DNA of 64,000 bases from Methanomicrobiales archaeon HGW-Methanomicrobiales-2. GTDB taxonomy: Archaea; Halobacteriota; Methanomicrobia; Methanomicrobiales; Methanoculleaceae. The notes beneath the pieces are model-generated. The model had not been told where the DNA came from, searched no databases, and saw only the letters and a list, made by a program, of their open reading frames with translations. The stretch spans positions 1 through 64,000 of the forward strand of contig PGYL01000008.1 of NCBI GenBank assembly GCA_002839645.1, read 5' to 3'. Numbering within the stretch: position 1 is the first letter of the stretch; the number at the start of each line of letters is the position of its first letter. The translations under genes were made by a program, and so were the position numbers. Of the stretch, positions 42,300-51,456 are shown one piece after another.

Positions 42300-42670
42300 C
42301 GGCCCAATCAGCTACACGTCGAGGCGTTTCAATCCATTTTGCCCCAAAGCATGCCGCAGCCGGCCGGGGCCTGCGTTGCACCGGCCGATAAGGGAACCTG
42401 CATGGCAGGGGAGACTCGGTGCTTTGGGGTCGTGCCTGCCCGGTAGGGAAGGGTTCCGGACGACATCCTGCTTGGCAGCAGCGCACGATCCCGACCGAGC
42501 CGTGCGCTGAGCGCTGTGGCTCCCGATCGAGACTCGGGTTTCGGCTGCAAGTGATCCCGGCGACACGCATCTACGCGTCGGGTCCGCGAGAGCGACTCCA
42601 TATCCGAACGTAACCCCTACAGTCCGGGAGCCGGGGAGGCGCCAAACGACGGAGGGCAAACACCTTGTCG
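42300..42670. other. Structured GC-rich intergenic region, possible non-coding RNA
   Basis: No convincing CDS; several hairpins read by eye: CCCGA-TCGAGAC-TCGGG, GAGCC...GGCTC, GTCGT...ACGAC. Confidence 0.3.
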
Positions 42671-42677
42671 CCGGGAC

Positions 42678-43493
42678 CTAACCTGATAGGACCTCGTGGC
42701 CCTTTGCGGCAGGATAACTCCCCGTGCCGGGATGCCTGGAAACGGGGAGGTCTCCCGTATACCGGTTGAGAAATTCCCGTGCGCCCCCGAAGAGCCTGTA
42801 GCGGACAAACCGCCCGTCCCTCTCTGCGGTGACGATCCCTTCTGCCTCGAACTCCTGCATGTGCCGGGAGATCGTAGGGCCGGAGAGCCCGAGCCGTTCT
42901 GCGACATCACTCCGGGTTGTGTCCGGGGCTTCGAGGAGATGCGTGAGTATCGTCCGGGAGGGTTCTTCCTGCAGGCTGATGAGAATGCGCTGTTCTAAGT
43001 CAGTATACCTCTGGTTCCGGGCGAAGTGCCCGGTGCGGTTCCGGTGGTCCACGGCGGCCACCTTGCCTTCCCGGATGAGCAGATCGAGGTGGTATCGGAG
43101 CCGCCCTCGCGATGCACCCGTCAACTCACTGAGTTCCCCGGCACCGGCACCCGGGTTGGCGACGATCTGCCGGTAAAGGTCGCTCCGGAAGTCGTCGTCG
43201 AGGACGGTGCGCTTTGTTATCCGCCGGAACCCGAATGGCAGGAGGACGCTGAGAATGTAGAAGAGTTCGCCGGGGAAGAAGCATGCGGGGAGAACCAGGA
43301 GTATGAAGTTGAGGAGCATCACCCGGGGCGGTAGGTCCCAGAATGTGTTCTCCTCGAAATCATGCATCTCGCCGGGGTACTCCTCCGTCACCGGTTCGAC
43401 CGTGTAACCGGCGGTTGCCGTGCCCGGGAGTGCAAGGCCTGCGAGGGCCACGGCAGCGAGAAGAATGGAAAAGATCCGGCTCCACCGCACCAT
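42678..43493 (-). CDS. Membrane-associated winged-helix transcriptional regulator (two wHTH domains)
   Basis: Start reassigned to MVRWSRIFSILLAAVALAG; GAGELSELTGASRGRLRYHLDLLIREGKV and TRSDVAERLGLSGPTISRHMQEFEAEGIVTAERDGRFVRYRL. Confidence 0.75.
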   Translation of the reverse strand: MVRWSRIFSILLAAVALAGLALPGTATAGYTVEPVTEEYPGEMHDFEENTFWDLPPRVMLLNFILLVLPACFFPGELFYILSVLLPFGFRRITKRTVLDDDFRSDLYRQIVANPGAGAGELSELTGASRGRLRYHLDLLIREGKVAAVDHRNRTGHFARNQRYTDLEQRILISLQEEPSRTILTHLLEAPDTTRSDVAERLGLSGPTISRHMQEFEAEGIVTAERDGRFVRYRLFGGAREFLNRYTGDLPVSRHPGTGSYPAAKGHEVLSG

Positions 43494-43533
43494 ACCGGAT
43501 CGTCGCCGGAAGAGGTGTTCAACGTTTCGATAT

Positions 43534-43977
43534 TCACCGCCAGGTGATCGTGTAGTCCTCGGTCCCGGCCACGTCGTCCCCGTAGACCGCAAACTGCCAT
43601 GTCCCGGGGTACAGACCGTTTGAATCCCGTATACGGACGTATATCCTTCCGTTCACGCCATCGTATGCATCATAATACGGCCCGATTACGGAATCCGGTG
43701 CGTAAATTGTCAATCTAAGCGAGTCGGACGAGTCGCCCCAGTTCAGGTCGACGATGAGTTCCGTTTTGCCTGCGGCAACATTGGTCGAGTACCAGTCCGT
43801 CTCGCCCTGCGCAATGCTGCCGATGTTCATAGGCATGAACAGCGGGTTGTCTTCGGGCATCGTGTCCCCGGCCGGGGTTACGATGTAGGTGTGACTCCCT
43901 GTCTCCTGCGCTCCAACGGCCGGGACCAGCAGCGCCGCGATGATCATGATAATTGTTGCGAATCTGTCGAGCTTCAT
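43534..43977 (-). CDS. Secreted protein with prepeptidase C-terminal (PPC)-like fold
   Basis: Signal peptide; TDWYSTNVAAGKTELIVDLNWGDSSDSLRLTIYAPD...RIYVRIRDSNGLYPGTWQFAVYG. Confidence 0.6.
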   Translation of the reverse strand: MKLDRFATIIMIIAALLVPAVGAQETGSHTYIVTPAGDTMPEDNPLFMPMNIGSIAQGETDWYSTNVAAGKTELIVDLNWGDSSDSLRLTIYAPDSVIGPYYDAYDGVNGRIYVRIRDSNGLYPGTWQFAVYGDDVAGTEDYTITWR

Positions 43978-44265
43978 AGAGCATCGTAGAGGAGTTTCTA
44001 AAACGTCTATATGTCTTTTACGGCCACCGAAGCTACATGTCGCGCGATCCGTAGCTGCAGTGGCCGTAAACTATATCAAACCCCGTCCCCTGACAAAACA
44101 GCGTGGATGCCGGAACGGTATCCTGCGGGGACCGGGGAACTCGATTGGCGTCGTGTCCCGGACCCCACAGCGTGCCCGGAGGGCAATAGGGCTGTTGGCT
44201 GCCATCGGGGATAGCCGTTGCGGCTCCGTGGTCGTCCCGGGTATGCATAAAGGAGGAATGGAACC

Positions 44266-45276
44266 ATGAAAAGGAAATCCCTTTCCGGAATCAGCGCCCT
44301 CATCGTGGCGCTGCTGTTCGTCGGTGCGATCTTCGTGCCGGCGGTGAGTGCGGATGAGAACAACCTGGATGCTGTTTGGTCCTCTGAAGGCAATCTGGTG
44401 GGCCAGAATGTAGAATTGGCGAGAAATCCCTATCTCTTTGACAGTATGGGAAACAGGTTAAGTGACAAAGAAATTTCTCAAATGATCGAAACGATGCCCG
44501 CGGTAACGTATCTTGATGGCATGGACGAAGAGAAGAGTAAAGAAATCTCAGAAAGACTTAGTCAGTTGCATAAATATCGATCTGTTACAATGGATAACAA
44601 CGTAGATGTCTCCTTACGATCTACGCAGGCACAGGCAGACTCGGGCATTAGAATTAATGAGCATCACTATAATGGGATCAGCGGTTACAACCATCCTGGG
44701 AACTTGGAAGTATCTTCCAGTGGAACGGCATATCATTATTTGACATCTCACATTGGTAAGGAACTCAGTGGAACCCCTACTTGGATTGAGGTAGGTGTGA
44801 CAAAGCAGTCCCCAGCAGTTGGAGGCGATCCTTCTGAATATGTTGTGTTCACGTACGATAGTACGGCACCGGAAGGGGAGCAGTATATCGCTCATCAAAC
44901 GTTTACAAGCGGATCGAGTGATTACGGCTTTGAAATCTACATCAGCACATCACAAGCGTCTGAGGGATACCCATACATGCTACTGTGGCAGGGTACAGTC
45001 ATTAGAACAGGACATGTGCCTTTTTGTTTTGGGGATGTAGATGAAAACCATGAATACTTTGCCTTAAATGGTAATTCTTTTACTCCTGTATCCGAGGCAT
45101 ACTTTTGCAGCTCATATCTGTATACCAGTTACAGTTCCAATACGTTATGGTGGAACAGCAACCTTCAGGATAGTACAGTTTCTCACCTTGTAGGTTGTTC
45201 TGCAGGAACGCCAGAGTTGGATTTTGCTGTTCCTTGGTGGTCACAGGCGTATCAGGTTAGGTCATGGATCGTATGA
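44266..45276 (+). CDS. Hypothetical secreted protein
   Basis: 336 aa; signal peptide MKRKSLSGISALIVALLFVGAIFVPAVSA. Confidence 0.65.
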   Translation: MKRKSLSGISALIVALLFVGAIFVPAVSADENNLDAVWSSEGNLVGQNVELARNPYLFDSMGNRLSDKEISQMIETMPAVTYLDGMDEEKSKEISERLSQLHKYRSVTMDNNVDVSLRSTQAQADSGIRINEHHYNGISGYNHPGNLEVSSSGTAYHYLTSHIGKELSGTPTWIEVGVTKQSPAVGGDPSEYVVFTYDSTAPEGEQYIAHQTFTSGSSDYGFEIYISTSQASEGYPYMLLWQGTVIRTGHVPFCFGDVDENHEYFALNGNSFTPVSEAYFCSSYLYTSYSSNTLWWNSNLQDSTVSHLVGCSAGTPELDFAVPWWSQAYQVRSWIV

Positions 45277-45683
45277 GTAAGCTGATGGCTGGTCTCCTAA
45301 TTCTAACCTTTTTTGTGGGAGTTGGGGTTGGATACCTGATTCCAATACAGAGTGAGCCCTACGAAGCAGGGATAGCAGGTAAATGTCCCACTGAAATAAC
45401 ATCCCTTGAGGCATTAACTATAGCGCTTCACGACCCAGAGGTCGTCGGGCTGCTGGATAGTAAGAGCATCGATATGATCGCGTTCTCAAAAGGCTCTTAC
45501 AGCGAGAGAGGTGTGAATTTCACCCAGATCGTCTTCCATCCCCGGGACCCAAACCCCGACGATCGCATGACCACCTCGATGATCGTCGTTCAGATCAACA
45601 AGTCGTGCATGGTTTCTGCCGCTTATGAAACATATCCGTCGTATATCCCCGAGATCGCCACGGAGACCCGGGAAGCGTCTTGA
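45264..45683 (+). CDS. Small membrane-anchored protein, paralog of 49836..50231
   Basis: Shares CP(T/A)EITSL(E/D)ALT(I/V)ALHD(P/S)EVV and YETYPSYIPE with 49836..50231. Confidence 0.65.
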   Translation: MDRMSKLMAGLLILTFFVGVGVGYLIPIQSEPYEAGIAGKCPTEITSLEALTIALHDPEVVGLLDSKSIDMIAFSKGSYSERGVNFTQIVFHPRDPNPDDRMTTSMIVVQINKSCMVSAAYETYPSYIPEIATETREAS

Positions 45684-45755
45684 ACTGCACGTGGATCTCG
45701 TGACTCCGGTCAACGCTCCAGTATACCGTGTTCCCGGCACCCGTAGCGTGAGAAT

Positions 45756-46775
45756 ATGAGCACTGACAACCCTCTGTACATACCCCTGAGCAGCAAACCG
45801 GTCGGAAGTGGTCTCTTAACGGTGGCCGGCAAGGAACTTACCGACCACCTGACGAGCCGGACGTTCCTCGTCTTTGCGGTCCTGCTCGTCGTGGTCTGCG
45901 TCCTCCCTTTCCAGCAGGGTCTTACCGGATACCGGGCAACTCAGGCGGCGTATGCTGCTGGTCCCGTCGTCACCCCATGGGGTGTCGAAGAGTTCGGTAG
46001 CAGCCTTCCGAACGCCGCGGACGTTTACGCCCGCCTCCCCGGAGGACTCTCTACCGTCGGGGCAATCCTTGCGATCGCCATGGGGTTCGATCTCGTCTCG
46101 CGGGAGCGGCAGACCGGTTCGCTTAAGTTGCTCCTCGTCCGGCCGATCTTCCGGGACGAGATCATCACCGGCAAGGCGCTCGGAGGCCTCCTCGCCCTGA
46201 CGGCGCTCATCGCCGCGGGGCTTGCCGTTTCGCTGGCAGTCCTTCTCATCGAAGGGATCGTGCCCGGCCCGGACGACCTGGTCTCGATCTCTCTCTTCGG
46301 GATCGCAACGGTTGCGTTTCTGGCGTTCTACTTCAGTCTCGCCCTGGCGATCTCGACGGTGGTGCCCCGGACCGGGAAGGCATTTTTGTACGCGCTGATC
46401 GCGTTCTTCATCTTTTCCGCCCTCGTCCCGACCACGGGCGCGGTTGCGAAGGATGTCGTTGCCGGTGCCCACCCTCTGGGCGCGAGCCCCTCCGAACGGG
46501 AAGACTACCAGACACGGCTCGCACTGGTGAACAGCGTCGCGACGGTCTTCTCACCGCAGTGGAACTACGAACTGGTTGCAAAGAGTGCTCTTGAACCGCG
46601 GCTTACCACCTATTCGTTCATTGAGGGTTCCGTAGTCCTCCTCCCCGACGACGGGACGGCACGCCCGGCGGACGCCCTCGCACGGTTCTGGCAGAACACG
46701 CTGGTGCTCTTCATGGCACCGCACGTGCTCTTTATGCTCGCCTATATGGCGTTCCAGAGGATGGATGTCCGGTGA
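45756..46775 (+). CDS. ABC-2 type transporter permease
   Basis: AGKELTDHLTSRTFLVFAVLL; MGFDLVSRERQTGSLKLLLVRPIFRDEIITGKALGG; multi-TM. Confidence 0.8.
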   Translation: MSTDNPLYIPLSSKPVGSGLLTVAGKELTDHLTSRTFLVFAVLLVVVCVLPFQQGLTGYRATQAAYAAGPVVTPWGVEEFGSSLPNAADVYARLPGGLSTVGAILAIAMGFDLVSRERQTGSLKLLLVRPIFRDEIITGKALGGLLALTALIAAGLAVSLAVLLIEGIVPGPDDLVSISLFGIATVAFLAFYFSLALAISTVVPRTGKAFLYALIAFFIFSALVPTTGAVAKDVVAGAHPLGASPSEREDYQTRLALVNSVATVFSPQWNYELVAKSALEPRLTTYSFIEGSVVLLPDDGTARPADALARFWQNTLVLFMAPHVLFMLAYMAFQRMDVR

Positions 46776-46782
46776 TGTGCCA

Positions 46783-47805
46783 ATGAAGATCGACCTCTCC
46801 CGTGTGGCGATCATCGCACGAAAGGAGTTCGCCGACCACCTCACCGACCGGACGTTCCTTCTGGTGCTCGCGCTCTTCGGCATCCTGACCTTCCTTGCCC
46901 TGGAGCGGGGTCTTGCCAGTTACGAGAGTGCGCTGCAATGGTATGAGTTTCTTCTGGAGAGGGCGGGGAACGTCGATACCGTGTCGACATCACCGCTCAC
47001 TACCTCTTCCTCCTTTGTCCTCCCGTCGGTGCTGTGGATCTTCCTGAGCGTGGGGGATCAGCTCCTCCTCTTCGGGCCGGTTCTCGCGATCGCCACAGGC
47101 TTCGACCTCATCTCCGGGGAGCGTTCGACCCGGTCGCTTCGGATGCTCCTTTCCCGGCCGGTCTATCGCGACGAAGTCATCACCGGCAAGGCCGTGGGCG
47201 GCACCGCCGTGCTGGTGCTCGCATCCGTCGTGCCGTACCTTCTGGCGCTGGGTGCGGTGCTCGTCGCCGGGCTCACTGTTACGCCTTACGATACAGTGAT
47301 CGTGATGCTCTGCTGGGGCGCCACGGCCCTCTACCTGCTCGCGTACTTCGGCGTCGCCATCGCGTTCTCCGCGTTCAGCGAAGACGGCGGCCGGGCGCTT
47401 GCCTGGGCGATGGCGGTCTTCATCCTCTTCTCGACGGTTGTGCCCTATGCCGCATCATATGCGGCCGGTTCAGCCGCCGGTTCTCTGCCTGAATGGCCCC
47501 TCGATGACACCCTGCCTGACGAGATCCAGCGGTACCTGGAGGAGCGGAGCGACTACTACGCGACGTATAACTGGGTCAAAAATTCGGTTATGGCCCTCAG
47601 CCCCAACGGCAACTATGAGACGATAACAGGGATGCTGGTCGATCCCCACCACGGCGGGGACGCGACGACCGGGTCCCTTACGGGAACGCCGGATCTGGCG
47701 GAGGCGCTGGGCCAATTCTGGCAGAATATCGTCGGCCTCGTTGCGTTCCCGGCGATCTTTCTCGCCGTCGCTTACGTGCGGTTCATGCGGCTCGACCTGC
47801 GGTAA
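46783..47805 (+). CDS. ABC-2 type transporter permease
   Basis: ARKEFADHLTDRTFLLVLALFG; TGFDLISGERSTRSLRMLLSRPVYRDEVITGKAVGG. Confidence 0.8.
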   Translation: MKIDLSRVAIIARKEFADHLTDRTFLLVLALFGILTFLALERGLASYESALQWYEFLLERAGNVDTVSTSPLTTSSSFVLPSVLWIFLSVGDQLLLFGPVLAIATGFDLISGERSTRSLRMLLSRPVYRDEVITGKAVGGTAVLVLASVVPYLLALGAVLVAGLTVTPYDTVIVMLCWGATALYLLAYFGVAIAFSAFSEDGGRALAWAMAVFILFSTVVPYAASYAAGSAAGSLPEWPLDDTLPDEIQRYLEERSDYYATYNWVKNSVMALSPNGNYETITGMLVDPHHGGDATTGSLTGTPDLAEALGQFWQNIVGLVAFPAIFLAVAYVRFMRLDLR

Positions 47806-47999
47806 CAATCGGATTTGGGATGAAAAATGACAACAATCAGGTATTCTCCGGTAATATGCCGGGTTGCCGGGACAACCCGGGCCCTGCCACCTGGGATGGG
47901 ACATACGGGTGACGGTATCACGGTGTCGACAGACCCCGTCGGCACGCGGCGGTATAGGGACGTCCTGCCTCCTCTCCCCTCCACCGGGGGTGGCTTCTC

Positions 48000-49046
48000 G
48001 TGACTGCAGGTCGCCTGTTCGTGGTGCTGCAGAAAGAGTTCGTCGACCAGTTGACCGACCGGCGCTTCCTCAGCATATTTGCGCTGTTCCTGATCATCTC
48101 CGTGATCGGCGTCCACGATGGAGCGGACCGGTACAGCGATATGCTTGCGTCGTATGCACAACAGATGCAGTCCGTCTCTTCCTACACTCAGGTTACAGGG
48201 TATATGCCCGAAAAGTTATCACCCCTGCTTATATTTACGAAGATAGCCGATTACTTCGTGATGTTTGGGGTGTTCCTCGGCATCGCAATGGGATTTGACC
48301 TTATATCGAAGGAAAAGGAGACCCGATCGCTCAAAACCCTCCTTTCCCACCCGGTGTTCAGGGACGAGATTGTGAACGGAAAAGCACTCGGCGGTGCCCT
48401 GGTACTGGCGATTGCCCTCGGTGCGACGATCGCGGTATCGGTCGCAATCCTCCTCATAATGGGCATCGTACCCACCATGGGTGAACTGGGTGCAATCCTG
48501 GTGTTCACCGGGATTTCGGCGATATTCGTTCTGACCTACTTCGCGCTGGCTCTCCTGATGTCCACCGTCGCGCTGGACAGCGGAACCGCCCTCATCTCCA
48601 CTCTCGTAATCTTTCTGCTCCTCTCCTCGGCCATACCGATCTTCGGATGGACGGCCGCCGAGATGATTGCCGGACCGCTCCCCGAACAGCCTGCCGGGGC
48701 CCAGGGTGCTCTTTACACCTCGATGAATGCCAATCCGGAGGAGTTCAAGCAGTATGAGCAGGAGATGCAGTCATACTGGGAGAGACGGGCGGCTGCATCG
48801 TCCCTGATCTGTCTGCTCTCCCCGAACGTCAATTATCAGAAGGCTGCAACGGCTGTCACCAACCCGAGGATCGCCATGACCATGGACAACAATCCCTACT
48901 CGTTCACCGAGGGGCCACCGGAGACACAGCCCGGCCTGGACGAGATTCTCGGCAGGATCTGGGCAAATGTTGTTGCACTCCTGCTTCTACCAACCGTATT
49001 TTTTGCAGTTGCGTATGTGAAGTTCATGCGGATGGATATCCGATGA
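48000..49046 (+). CDS. ABC-2 type transporter permease
   Basis: LQKEFVDQLTDRRFLSIFALFLI; MGFDLISKEKETRSLKTLLSHPVFRDEIVNGKALGG. Confidence 0.8.
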   Translation: MTAGRLFVVLQKEFVDQLTDRRFLSIFALFLIISVIGVHDGADRYSDMLASYAQQMQSVSSYTQVTGYMPEKLSPLLIFTKIADYFVMFGVFLGIAMGFDLISKEKETRSLKTLLSHPVFRDEIVNGKALGGALVLAIALGATIAVSVAILLIMGIVPTMGELGAILVFTGISAIFVLTYFALALLMSTVALDSGTALISTLVIFLLLSSAIPIFGWTAAEMIAGPLPEQPAGAQGALYTSMNANPEEFKQYEQEMQSYWERRAAASSLICLLSPNVNYQKAATAVTNPRIAMTMDNNPYSFTEGPPETQPGLDEILGRIWANVVALLLLPTVFFAVAYVKFMRMDIR

Positions 49047-49215
49047 CGGCAGGGACCGACCCCGCCCTGGATACGCGCACGTGTAGCAAGCCTGTAGACG
49101 TCTCCGCCTGCAACTGGTATCCAGCTCAGACGCTGAAGCACCGCGCTCCGGTACTGCATGAGCCAGGTTTTTTTCCCCGGGCCAGGTACCTCTGGGTGCA
49201 CGATCGAATCGGTGT

Positions 49216-49740
49216 TTGTCCGAGAATTGGTATAAGGAAGAACAACAAAGTCCGTCGGGGATACCGCATGCGGTATCCCGCGGGGTCGGGAAGTTCGATT
49301 GGCGTCGTGGCTCCCTGGCATTCCTTCTCATCGCAGTGGTCTGTATGGTAGTTACCTTGTTCTGGCCGGGTGGAGAGGTACACGTTATAGACGCCGCAAA
49401 CGGGCGTATCGTCTTTAGTGAGAACGTCGCCACCGGCACCCATCCTCTGGGGCGGGCCTGGATCGACTCGGACCTCAACGAGACGGTTGCTTCTCCCGGC
49501 GCGGATATCGTGACCGGGTTCGGCAGGAACACGTTTACGGCGACCTGCACCAACCGGAACTATGGGCCCTTTGATCCCGCCCGTGCCTCGTTCACGCTGA
49601 CTGTCCGGGATGTCGGGGGCAGGCCGTACAGCGAATCCGTCACCCTGGACCGGGCCGGTACAAAGACCTTATCCGTTTCTTTCGTTGCGGAGGAGGCGGG
49701 TGAGGGAGCATTTCGGATCTCTGCGACGAGCATTCGGTAG
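49216..49740 (+). CDS. Hypothetical membrane-anchored beta-rich protein
   Basis: TM SLAFLLIAVVCMVVTLFW followed by extracellular Ig-like region; start uncertain. Confidence 0.5.
   Translation: MSENWYKEEQQSPSGIPHAVSRGVGKFDWRRGSLAFLLIAVVCMVVTLFWPGGEVHVIDAANGRIVFSENVATGTHPLGRAWIDSDLNETVASPGADIVTGFGRNTFTATCTNRNYGPFDPARASFTLTVRDVGGRPYSESVTLDRAGTKTLSVSFVAEEAGEGAFRISATSIR
49258..49279. repeat. Perfect 22-bp palindrome GGGATACCGCATGCGGTATCCC
   Basis: Read directly from sequence. Confidence 0.9.
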
Positions 49741-49835
49741 GATGGGCAACGACATCGATGGAAGATGCACCGGGCAAAGTGTGCCCTCTCTCGCCCCTGG
49801 TCCCAGGGGCATGGGAAAGATGTATTTGGTGAATC

Positions 49836-50231
49836 ATGGATGATATGAAATCGTTGACCGTCGGCCTCATAATCCTGGCCTTCATAGTCGGAGCCGGGAC
49901 CGGCTATCTTCTCTCCACGCAGGACACAACGACTGCCGGCACATGCCCGGCAGAGATCACGTCCCTCGATGCATTGACCGTGGCGCTTCACGATTCAGAG
50001 GTCGTCGAATTGCTGGAGGATAAGAGTATCAGCACGATCGCGTTCTCAAGAGGCCCCTGTAGCGAGAGAAACATGAACTATACCCAGATCGTCTTCCGTC
50101 CTCTGGACCCGGACCCCGACGACCACATGACCGCCTCGATGATTATCGTTCAGGTCAACGATTCCTGCATGGTCTATGCTGTTTACGAGACATACCCGTC
50201 GTATATTCCTGAAGTTCTCCCGGAGGCCTGA
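49836..50231 (+). CDS. Small membrane-anchored protein, paralog of 45264..45683
   Basis: Strong similarity to 45264..45683 along whole length. Confidence 0.65.
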   Translation: MDDMKSLTVGLIILAFIVGAGTGYLLSTQDTTTAGTCPAEITSLDALTVALHDSEVVELLEDKSISTIAFSRGPCSERNMNYTQIVFRPLDPDPDDHMTASMIIVQVNDSCMVYAVYETYPSYIPEVLPEA

Positions 50232-50477
50232 GACACATCCGTCCAGATGTTTCGCCGGCGAGCGGTGCAGGCCCGCCGCCTACCCGCACCGCTACGGATC
50301 ATGGTGCGCTTTTCACGTCACGGCGGGCCGTCGCGGCGACGGCCGCGCCGCATTCATCCCTCCCCCAGTTCCGCCATGACCTCCTCCAGGGTATAGGCCC
50401 TCCCGACCCTGAGATCCTCAAACGACTGTTCGATCTTCCGGAGCGTCTCCTCATCGAGCGGCTCTTCGTCTATGTCT

Positions 50478-51413
50478 TTATCGCAGCTCCTCGACCTTCC
50501 ACCCCAGGTAGTCCCGGATCACCGTGAACGCGAGTCCCGGCGGGATCGCCCCCTGCTCGGTGACGATCAGGTCGATGTACTCAGCAGGCGTCACGTCGAA
50601 GGCCGGGTTCCTGACCCGGACGAACGGGAGCCTCTCCGCCTCCGCCCGGGGGAGCACCTCATAGGGGTCGCGCTCCTCGATCTCGATCAACTCCCCGAGG
50701 ATGGTCCTCGGCGCGAACTTGTAGGTCTCCGCCGCCACGATGACGTTCGTCCGGGCCTCGTGTGCTGCGTGCGCAATCTGGGCGGTCCCGATCTTGTTCA
50801 CCACCGCGCCGTTCACCGCGATGGCGTCGGCGCCGACGATGACGAGGTCGACGTCGTTGATGAAGTAGCGGACCGCCGAGTCGACGATATAGTTTGTGCG
50901 GATCCCGGCATCGTTTAAGGTCCTGATGGTGACAAGCCCCTGGCCCCGGGGCCGGACTTCCGTCGCGTAGACCTCGATCTCCTTGCCCTGCCGGTGTGCC
51001 TCGAGGATACACCCGAGCGCCGCCTCGGAGTTGCAGTGGGTCATGAGAACGTCGCCGTCGGAGATGTGGCGTGCCCCGATTGCCGCTATCCGCTCGACCG
51101 CATGCTCCGAGTGGTCGACGAACTCCGCCGCCCGGGAAAGAACCGCGTCCCGTGCAGCCTCTACCGACTCAAACGAGTCGAGAGCCCGCATCACGCTTCG
51201 CACAGCGTTTGGGAGCGAGACAGCGGTCGGACGGGTGGCGGTGAGGATATCGGCCGCCCTCTGCATCTCGGTCTTGAACGTCCCCGGGTCGGATACGTCA
51301 AGATTCCGGGCATAATCGGCCAGTGCTTCCACCGCCGCCCGGGCGATCCTGCCGGCGCCCCGGATCTCCATATTCTTTATGCTTGCTGCCGTCTCACTCA
51401 GTACCATAGTCAT
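50478..51413 (-). CDS. Ribose 1,5-bisphosphate isomerase (eIF-2B-like)
   Basis: eIF2B-related: ILTHCNSEA-type (LMTHCNSEAALGCILEAHRQGKEIEVYATEVRPRGQGLVTIRTL), VIVGADAIAVNGAVVNKIGT, VRNPAFDVTPAEYIDLIVTEQGAIPP. Confidence 0.88.
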   Translation of the reverse strand: MTMVLSETAASIKNMEIRGAGRIARAAVEALADYARNLDVSDPGTFKTEMQRAADILTATRPTAVSLPNAVRSVMRALDSFESVEAARDAVLSRAAEFVDHSEHAVERIAAIGARHISDGDVLMTHCNSEAALGCILEAHRQGKEIEVYATEVRPRGQGLVTIRTLNDAGIRTNYIVDSAVRYFINDVDLVIVGADAIAVNGAVVNKIGTAQIAHAAHEARTNVIVAAETYKFAPRTILGELIEIEERDPYEVLPRAEAERLPFVRVRNPAFDVTPAEYIDLIVTEQGAIPPGLAFTVIRDYLGWKVEELR

Positions 51414-51456
51414 TCATTCAGACGACCACTACATAGATTTATTGACGTGAGAACAA

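Noticed and set aside
42338-42350. GTTTCAATCC/GGATTGAAAC string resembling a CRISPR repeat end
   Set aside because: Occurs once here with no repeated spacing, so no CRISPR array is supported
42300-42670. SRP RNA, RNase P RNA or tRNA in the structured intergenic region
   Set aside because: None of the diagnostic motifs I know for these RNAs could be found; left as an unassigned RNA candidate
50357-50480. Short antitoxin-like reading frame (KDIDEEPLDEETLRKIEQSFEDLRVGRAYTLEEVMAELGEG) after the R15P isomerase
   Set aside because: Protein-like and possibly an antitoxin remnant, but no start codon is visible in frame and no toxin partner was found
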